DNA of 26,095 bases from a virus: IMG/VR virus record IMGVR_UViG_3300020156_000074, positions 1-26,095 of that record. One strand, written 5' to 3'. Below the pieces are notes generated by a model. The model saw nothing but the letters and a program-made list of their open reading frames with translations. It was not told the origin of the DNA and did not search any database. Shown here piece by piece: positions 22,199 to 26,095 of the stretch. The position numbers and the translations under genes are program-made. Within the stretch, counting starts at the first letter, position 1; each line of letters opens with the position of its first letter.

Positions 22199-22678
22199 TC
22201 AGCCTCGCGAGCCGATGCACGCGAACGCGCAACTTGTCGCGAACTTGCGTGCCCTCTTTTCGCCATCCTTGCCACGGCCGAACGTGCCGGCTTTGAGAAG
22301 AGCCAGGAACAGCTGCCAGTGAAAGCCATCAACCGTTTGCGAGCGCAGCACGGGCAGACCAAACGGCAGCTGACCTGGCACCGTCTCGTACGTCGTGACC
22401 GGCACGAGCATGGGCACGGAGCTGCCAGGCATCCAGCGCGTGGACATGCGCGTAGCACTGACGACGTCGTAGCGGCGGCGGACTTCGCGCTTGCCGTCGC
22501 GCTCGATCATGCGCTCGCGTAGCTGGCCCTCCTCGCAGGCTTTGGCAGCCTCGGGAAGGATGTGCTTGCGCGTGTAGTCCGCAAGGTCCATCCGGCCCAT
22601 TTGCACACTGGGTCCGGCGTTGTCGTTGGCGGGCTCGGGCGCGGTTGGCAGCTTGGCCTTGGTGACTGGGTCGCTCAC
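22199..22678 (-). CDS. hypothetical protein in packaging module (159 aa)
   Basis: 159 residues, GTG start overlapping the upstream stop as GTGA. N-terminal disordered part (KLPTAPEPANDNAGPS), then MDLADYTRKHILPEAAKACE, a charged helical section with RERMIERDGKREVRRRYD, and a C-terminal part with PGSSVPMLVPVTTYETVPGQ and FHWQLFLALLKAG plus a basic segment (FGRGKDGEKRARKF). No family recognised. It lies directly upstream of TerL and directly abuts it. It may be a packaging accessory, but nothing is diagnostic. No membrane segment or catalytic motif is evident. Confidence 0.65.
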   Translation of the reverse strand: MSDPVTKAKLPTAPEPANDNAGPSVQMGRMDLADYTRKHILPEAAKACEEGQLRERMIERDGKREVRRRYDVVSATRMSTRWMPGSSVPMLVPVTTYETVPGQLPFGLPVLRSQTVDGFHWQLFLALLKAGTFGRGKDGEKRARKFATSCAFACIGSRG

Positions 22679-23025
22679 TTCGCCCTCAGCGCCTCAAGCG
22701 CCGCCTTCGCCAGAGTCACCTTGTTGCGCAGGTCCACGATGGCGGGCTCCACGTCCTGAGCCGCCTGGCGCACGACAGAAGGCAGCGTGGGGCCGGTCCA
22801 GTTTGGACTGTGGCCGGCAACGCCGATGCCCTTGCGATGCGCCTTCCACGCCCCATCGACACGGCACACCTCAACCGGGGCCCATTCCAGCCTCGCTGGC
22901 CGGAACATCCCGAGCGGGCTTGCCGCTGCCTCGACCGCTGAAACGACGTGGTTGTAGTCGGCGATCAGCTCTCCGGCCTGCTTGTCCCAGGTCTCCAGCA
23001 TCGTCACGGCTTCTTGGAGCGTCAC
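22675..23025 (-). CDS. hypothetical protein (116 aa)
   Basis: 116 residues, GTG start overlapping the previous stop (GTGA), stop overlapping the next gene (GTGA). Begins with a helix (LQEAVTMLETWDKQAGELIA), then SAVEAAASPLGMFRPARLEWAPVEVCRVD, a WKAHRKGIGVAGH segment, WTGPTLPSVVR and a C-terminal helix (VDLRNKVTLAKAALEALRAK). Two helices around a polar centre suggest a small oligomeric helical protein. No recognised family. Its position between TerS and TerL makes a packaging or DNA-metabolism accessory role plausible, but nothing proves it. Confidence 0.62.
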   Translation of the reverse strand: MTLQEAVTMLETWDKQAGELIADYNHVVSAVEAAASPLGMFRPARLEWAPVEVCRVDGAWKAHRKGIGVAGHSPNWTGPTLPSVVRQAAQDVEPAIVDLRNKVTLAKAALEALRAK

Positions 23026-23255
23026 TTGGAACCCTTCCTGTCTGCAATCACGGGGGCATCCTCAGGCAGCGCGTTGTTCACGTTGGCCACGGCTGTCCAC
23101 ACCTCGCGAACCTTCCCCTTGAGCTTGCAGAAGCCGTGCTCGATCGCAACGTCGATGGCCGCAGCCTCGACGCCGCCGAAGCGCGGAAACATCTCGTCGT
23201 CCGCGCGGTGCGGCGACTTGACGGGCTTGTTGAACCTGAGCTCTTTGAATCTCAT
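23022..23255 (-). CDS. hypothetical protein (77 aa)
   Basis: 77 residues from the ATG at 23255, which overlaps the previous stop as ATGA and is preceded by GGAGA; the longer upstream frame is a shadow of the neighbouring gene. Sequence: RFKELRFNKPVKSPHRADDE, then FPRFGGVEAAAIDVAIEHGF and a lysine-rich stretch (KLKGKVREVWTAVANVNN), with an acidic/Pro-rich end. A basic N-terminus and a central helix suggest a small protein that may contact nucleic acid or partners. No family recognised. It lies between the GNAT-like gene and the 116-residue gene in the packaging block. Confidence 0.62.
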   Translation of the reverse strand: MRFKELRFNKPVKSPHRADDEMFPRFGGVEAAAIDVAIEHGFCKLKGKVREVWTAVANVNNALPEDAPVIADRKGSK

Positions 23256-23599
23256 CGCGTCTCCTCGCGCGAACTCATGAGCCCGCGCATTACCTGGTGG
23301 GCTCGCGCTGTCGACGGGTGCATGACCTCGCTCGGACGGCCTGCCCGGTCCCACAGAGCGCGCAGCACGCCCAGGTCGCGATACGCGCCCTTCACGTATG
23401 CGGCGCACGCCTTCCGGCCGACATGAGCCAGCCAGCCCAGCGCGATGCCATTGCGGGCTCGAGCCACAAGCACCACGCCGTCGCGCATGCACCGCTCGAT
23501 GTCTTTGCGGTCGTGGCGCGTGTTCAGCATCCAGTCCTTGAGCACCATGTTGCGCTCGTCGCTGCGCATCACGTCAATCTCGTAGTCGAGGATGGTCAC
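23252..23599 (-). CDS. GNAT-like small protein (115 aa)
   Basis: 115 residues, GTG start overlapping the TerS stop as GTGA. The middle reads GVVLVARARNGIALGWLAHV, then CAAYVKGAYRDLGVLRALWD. Two beta strands, a turn and R74-D-L-G77-V-L followed by a helix are the acetyl-CoA-binding motif A of the GNAT fold, though shorter than in full enzymes. The N-terminus has DERNMVLKDWMLNTRHDRKD. Short GNAT-like proteins are frequent in phage packaging and structural modules; whether they acetylate anything is unknown. If enzymatic, a target cannot be inferred. Confidence in the gene is high, in the fold moderate. Confidence 0.6.
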   Translation of the reverse strand: MTILDYEIDVMRSDERNMVLKDWMLNTRHDRKDIERCMRDGVVLVARARNGIALGWLAHVGRKACAAYVKGAYRDLGVLRALWDRAGRPSEVMHPSTARAHQVMRGLMSSREETR

Positions 23600-24084
23600 T
23601 GCTCGCCCTCGTCTCCGCTCGGCAGCTTCTTATCGCCAGTCACGATCGCCAGTAGCTCCGAGTCGGGCAGCTGAGCCACGAATGCGTGCTTGTGCTCGAC
23701 GGGGCCGCCCCCGGGACCAGAGACCTCAACCTTTTGCGCGAGGTCGCCGAACAGCTTCCGGTAGCGCTTTTCAAGCTTCCACTTGTGCCAGCTGGCCCAC
23801 GCGCTCGAGCCGCCCTCGGAAGAGGCGATGTCCTGCTCGGCCTTCTGTTCAGCTGCCCGCGCCTGCTCAAACAGCGCCGGCAGCACCTCGCGCTGGAAGG
23901 CAAGGCACGCCTCGTCCTCGCCTTCGAGCCAGCGGTAGTAGGTCTTCTCGTGCACACCGGCAGCGAAGGCCGCCTCGATCTGGAACCCGCCGCCGCGGAT
24001 GACCTCGGCCGCTCGCTGGCCGGCCGCCCGCATCTCATCCACAGAACGCGCGCGCGCGAGACTGGCGGTTGAGTCAACCGACAT
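23596..24084 (-). CDS. terminase small subunit candidate
   Basis: 162 residues. The N-terminal part (about 15-55) has a helix-turn-helix pattern: EMRAAGQRAAEVIRGG, FQIEAAFAAGVHEKTYYRWL. A helical middle (60-90) would mediate oligomerisation. Next, WASWHKWKLEKRYRKLFGD (97-115) and VEVSGPGGGPVE (119-130) form the C-terminal motif common to phage TerS-type proteins (W...LE.RY...F......V.V.GPGGGPV), where the tail contacts TerL. Function: recognises the packaging site and forms a ring. It starts inside the end of the previous gene (11-base overlap). Five genes separate it from TerL, which is unusual but not rare. Confidence 0.8.
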   Translation of the reverse strand: MSVDSTASLARARSVDEMRAAGQRAAEVIRGGGFQIEAAFAAGVHEKTYYRWLEGEDEACLAFQREVLPALFEQARAAEQKAEQDIASSEGGSSAWASWHKWKLEKRYRKLFGDLAQKVEVSGPGGGPVEHKHAFVAQLPDSELLAIVTGDKKLPSGDEGEQ

Positions 24085-24415
24085 TGCGCCGACCCTGCAG
24101 CAGCCTCCGCGGTCGCTCCGTGTGCACCCAGTCGCTCAGCCGGACGTCTACGTAGTGGAGCAGCGTCTCCCACACCACGTAGTCCTTGATCTGCACGATG
24201 ACCGGCAGCGTCCCACCGGGATAGCTCCGGCCCTTTATGGCCACATGCTCAACGGCGCCATCGCTCCAGCGCACGTCGATGCCGGTCTTCTCGAGCGGGT
24301 ACCACTGCGCCTCGCTGCCATCTGGCAATGCGAAGTACTGCCGGCCCCAGTCGTCTTTCAGAGTGAGCCGCACCCACTCCCGCGGATCCGTTGCGCTCAG
24401 CTTCACAGCGCTCAT
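24074..24415 (-). CDS. hypothetical protein upstream of TerS (113 aa)
   Basis: 113 residues, ATG at 24415, no strong ribosome site. Begins SAVKLSATDPREWVRLTLKD, then YFALPDGSEAQWYPLEKTG, DVRWSDGAVEHVAIKGRSY and VIVQIKDYVVWETLLHYVDV. A beta-rich segment with alternating aromatic and charged residues, ending in a basic tail (HTERPRRLLQGRRNV). No recognised family. It may be a small beta-barrel regulatory or DNA-contacting protein. Its tail overlaps TerS by 11 bases. The 45 bases before it (24416-24460) hold no recognised element. Confidence 0.62.
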   Translation of the reverse strand: MSAVKLSATDPREWVRLTLKDDWGRQYFALPDGSEAQWYPLEKTGIDVRWSDGAVEHVAIKGRSYPGGTLPVIVQIKDYVVWETLLHYVDVRLSDWVHTERPRRLLQGRRNVG

Positions 24416-24460
24416 GCTGTCTGTTTTAGATCATCACCGCCTATTGCGCGTTGTCGTTTG

Positions 24461-24640
24461 TCAGACAGCAGGCAGCGCCTTGATTGCGGCGAGCGCCGCT
24501 TTGACGTTCGACGTCGTCACGCTGAGTAGCTTGGCTATCTGGGCAGGCTTCATCCCAGCAGCGTCAAGCGCCAGAGCAGCGATCAGCATGGACTCGTCCA
24601 TCTCACCCACCAGATCGACCCGTCTGTAGCGATTACGCAC
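24461..24640 (-). CDS. small helix-turn-helix protein (59 aa)
   Basis: A 59-residue frame beginning with GTG two bases after the stop of the previous ORF. Sequence: RNRYRRVDLVGEMDESM, then LIAALALDAAGMKPAQIAKL and LSVTTSNVKAALAAIKAL. The second half is a helix-turn-helix resembling sigma-70 region 4 or small DNA-binding domains (AGMKPAQIAKLLSVTTSNVKAALA). An alternative ATG at 24601 would give 46 residues retaining the motif. It might be a transcription regulator or a DNA-site recognition subunit next to TerS. Too short for a confident family. Confidence 0.6.
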   Translation of the reverse strand: MRNRYRRVDLVGEMDESMLIAALALDAAGMKPAQIAKLLSVTTSNVKAALAAIKALPAV

Positions 24641-24642
24641 AG

Positions 24643-24771
24643 TTAGCTCGTGCTAAGCAACAACGCAGACCGGGCTCTCTCACAAACGCCACCGGATTGC
24701 AGTAGTTCCGCAATGTTAGGAGTGATCTCCCCGTATAGCGCAGCGGGGTCGCGCGCCGGCTCTCTGCTCAC
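24643..24771 (-). CDS. small ORF (42 aa), unknown
   Basis: 42 codons from a GTG at 24771, preceded by AAGGGAGAG about eleven bases upstream. Sequence: SREPARDPAALYGEITPNIA, ELLQSGGVCERARSALLLST. The second half is an amphipathic helix. No family. It fills the otherwise non-coding space between the zinc-ribbon gene and the HTH gene, lying 19 bases after the former and 2 bases before the latter, which fits the dense packing. Evidence is only spacing, start and ribosome site, so it may be spurious. Confidence 0.4.
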   Translation of the reverse strand: MSREPARDPAALYGEITPNIAELLQSGGVCERARSALLLSTS

Positions 24772-24790
24772 GTCTTTTCGATCTCTCCCT

Positions 24791-25369
24791 TCATCCCTGA
24801 GCGCCTGGATGGGGTCGCGCTTGGCGGGCCGGTTCCGGCATGAAGTCCGCGAGGCGCAGGGGCTCTGTCCACGTCTTGAGCGACTTGTCCCAGACCTGAC
24901 CGAGCACGTTCATCAGCGCTGGTGGAGGTTCCTTCGTCGCCGCTGTCGCGTCCGGGGCCGCGAGCGAGCGCCGCATGAAGCGCTCCCACTCGGCCTCCAG
25001 CGAGGCTTTCATCTCGGCGTCGAGGCGGGCGACGTCCTGCTTAGAGAGCTGCAACGTCCTCCCCTGCACCATCAGCGGCTCCTCGTACGGGTCGAGGTCG
25101 GGGATGGGCAGCGTGGTCGGCTGCACCTTTCTGCCATGCGCGTAGTCGCACTTGGCAACGTGCTGCTCAATGAGCGCTCGCCCGCCTCCATGCCAGGACT
25201 GCTCGAACCCGCAGAAGCACATGTAACGCGACCGCACCGCCTCGGCGCTCGTCAGCGTACTTGGATGCGGATTCGGAGCCGCCTTCGCCTCCGCAACCAT
25301 GCCGGCACAGTCAGGACAACTCTCCCCCTCATACGCCGCGTAGTGCCGCTCGCAGAATCGCTTGCCCAT
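24791..25369 (-). CDS. zinc-ribbon-containing hypothetical protein (192 aa)
   Basis: 192 residues from the ATG at 25369, two bases after the previous stop with GGAGA in front. The N-terminus has C6-x2-H9 and C18-x2-C21 (KRFCERHY, ESCPDC), a zinc-ribbon-like pair. A second metal-like set appears at C51-F-C53, H70 and C74 (MCFCGFEQSWH, EQHVAKC). The centre has PTTLPIPDLDPYEEPLMVQG and the C-terminal half is helical with QLSKQDVARLDAEMKASLEA and WERFMRR. No enzyme motif. A regulatory or DNA-binding protein is plausible. It lies upstream of the terminase block with other cysteine-rich genes. Confidence 0.68.
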   Translation of the reverse strand: MGKRFCERHYAAYEGESCPDCAGMVAEAKAAPNPHPSTLTSAEAVRSRYMCFCGFEQSWHGGGRALIEQHVAKCDYAHGRKVQPTTLPIPDLDPYEEPLMVQGRTLQLSKQDVARLDAEMKASLEAEWERFMRRSLAAPDATAATKEPPPALMNVLGQVWDKSLKTWTEPLRLADFMPEPARQARPHPGAQG

Positions 25370-25371
25370 GG

Positions 25372-25731
25372 TCAGGTCTCCTCGTCGTCCAGCGCTCTTC
25401 GCCATTCTGGCTGCATTCGATCGAGTAGCCCTTCGTAGGCAGCCCTGGTCTGAGCCATCCGATCCATGTTCGCGGTCCTGGCGTCGTGAGACATCCCGTT
25501 ATGGACCTCGCACGCCCTGCTCAGCCAGAACGAAGCGCAATCCACCGAGTCGGCGCGCATCCACCCCTCGCTTTCAGCAAGGAACGAGTGGCAGTGTTTG
25601 AGCATCACCTCGTCGCGATCCATCGCTCCTCCTCCACGCAACCCCATTGTATCAGCATCCGCGCTACAAAACCGGCACATCCTGCACGTCACCCACGTCC
25701 CGACGATGCAGGCGATGAGGATGGTGGTCAC
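25372..25731 (-). CDS. small protein with N-terminal membrane segment (119 aa)
   Basis: The GTG at 25731 overlaps the preceding stop as GTGA, the coupling pattern used across the window. This adds a hydrophobic segment (TTILIACIVGTWVTC, residues 2-16) and a cysteine pair before a soluble part with DEVMLKHCHSFLAESEGWMR, SFWLSRACEVHNGMSHD and a helical end (AAYEGLLDRMQPEWRRALDD). A second start, ATG at 25623, has the strongest ribosome site nearby (GGAGGAG, four bases before the codon) and would give an 83-residue soluble form. Which is used, or both, is unsettled. Family unknown. Confidence 0.55.
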   Translation of the reverse strand: MTTILIACIVGTWVTCRMCRFCSADADTMGLRGGGAMDRDEVMLKHCHSFLAESEGWMRADSVDCASFWLSRACEVHNGMSHDARTANMDRMAQTRAAYEGLLDRMQPEWRRALDDEET

Positions 25732-25952
25732 AGCTGCACCCAGCACACGCGGCACTTTGCGCACTCATCTTCCCTCTCGTCTGGAAAGCACAGCGCCCGG
25801 TTCCACGACAAGCGCGAGCAGCACCGCGGGCAGAATCCAGTCACGAACCACGGAGCGAACTGCATGGTCTCCTCTACGTACAGATGCACGACCGGGCCGT
25901 GGACATCGCGGGAGTCGTACTCGTAGCCGACGGTGTCGTCGCGCTCGCTCAC
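25728..25952 (-). CDS. cysteine-rich zinc-ribbon-like protein (74 aa)
   Basis: 74 residues from the GTG at 25952 (GTGA overlap with the upstream gene; strong GGAGGG sites in front). The N-terminus is acidic (SERDDTVGYEYDSRDVHGP) with a strand VVHLYVEETMQFAPWFV. The C-terminus has C41-x2-C44-C45, C55, and C64-x2-C67-x2-C70 (GFCPRCC, DECAKCRVC), a typical paired CxxC zinc ribbon. Probably a small zinc-binding protein with nucleic-acid or protein-binding role. The longer upstream frame is discounted because it would overlap the upstream gene. Confidence 0.65.
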   Translation of the reverse strand: MSERDDTVGYEYDSRDVHGPVVHLYVEETMQFAPWFVTGFCPRCCSRLSWNRALCFPDEREDECAKCRVCWVQL

Positions 25953-26095
25953 GTCCCCTCCCTCCCGCGCGCGTCGAACTTGGCGAGGGCGTGTTCCAGC
26001 TCCATCAGCTCTTCCTCGATGAACACCATCTTGCACGTGGTTGCCGCGCGAGATCTGGCGATCACCTCGTCGCGCGCGTCCAGCTCCGCCAGCAG
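25949..26095 (-). CDS. hypothetical coiled-coil protein, 5'-truncated
   Basis: The last 48 codons of a minus-strand gene that runs in from beyond the window. Visible residues include LLAELDARDEVIARSRAATT, then IEEELMELEHALAKFDARGR and EGT before TGA (25951-25949). The heptad-like spacing of Leu, Ile and charged residues suggests a coiled coil. The stop overlaps the next gene's GTG as GTGA, which supports that it is a real gene. Function cannot be told from this fragment. Confidence 0.6.
   Translation of the reverse strand: MLAELDARDEVIARSRAATTCKMVFIEEELMELEHALAKFDARGREGT

Noticed and set aside
24768-24794. Eight-codon ORF (MKGEIEKT) with ATGA and GTGA overlaps
   Set aside because: The overlaps fit a coupling pattern, but its codons double as a ribosome site (AAGGGAGAG) for the next ORF, so it is probably chance.

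Overview
The window is one compact block of a tailed bacteriophage or prophage with podovirus-type virion genes (short non-contractile tail). It is GC-rich and almost entirely coded on the minus strand. Genes follow each other with 4-base stop/start overlaps (ATGA, GTGA), 1-base overlaps (TAATG, TGATG) or gaps of a few bases. No tail tube, tape measure or baseplate gene is visible. In their place are a wide tail-nozzle-like gene and three long, low-complexity ejection-type genes, as in P22- and T7-like phages. This suggests a GC-rich Gram-negative host, but the host cannot be named from this sequence. No integrase, RNA polymerase, tRNA, CRISPR array or transposase was found, so lifestyle is undecided.

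Layout in transcription order (right to left). (a) 26095-24461: small early-type proteins, including two cysteine-rich zinc-ribbon-like proteins, a small protein with an N-terminal membrane segment, a 42-residue ORF and a 59-residue helix-turn-helix-like protein. (b) 24415-20538: packaging module with a terminase small subunit candidate, a GNAT-like protein, three unknown small proteins, the terminase large subunit (Walker A/B and nuclease aspartates visible) and an 83-residue follower. (c) 20541-20142: the only interruption, a plus-strand Cro/XRE-type helix-turn-helix gene convergent with the packaging module and divergent from portal, with a 13-base inverted repeat in the divergent gap. (d) 20141-14175: portal, scaffold-like coiled-coil protein, major capsid protein, small head proteins, head-tail adaptor and a small structural protein. 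(e) 14175-5746: a 1058-residue nozzle/stabilisation protein, then three ejection-type proteins of 275, 585 and 855 residues. (f) 5743-1971: receptor-binding module with a small beta-rich protein, two tailspikes sharing an almost identical N-terminal anchor, and a LamG/concanavalin-type lectin. (g) 1937-1: lysis-type module with small membrane proteins, a D12-class adenine methyltransferase and the start of an N-acetylmuramoyl-L-alanine amidase endolysin cut by the window edge.

Together the genes package DNA (TerS/TerL/portal), build the head (scaffold, capsid, accessory proteins), close it with a short tail (adaptor, nozzle), inject ejection proteins, recognise surface polysaccharide (spikes, lectin) and lyse the host. 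The most unusual points are the reverse-oriented regulator between terminase and portal with its inverted repeat, the twin spikes with a duplicated anchor, the methyltransferase nested between lysis genes, and a threefold G-L-M-G motif in the largest ejection protein. All functional calls are from motifs, gene order and length read by eye; no database search was run.
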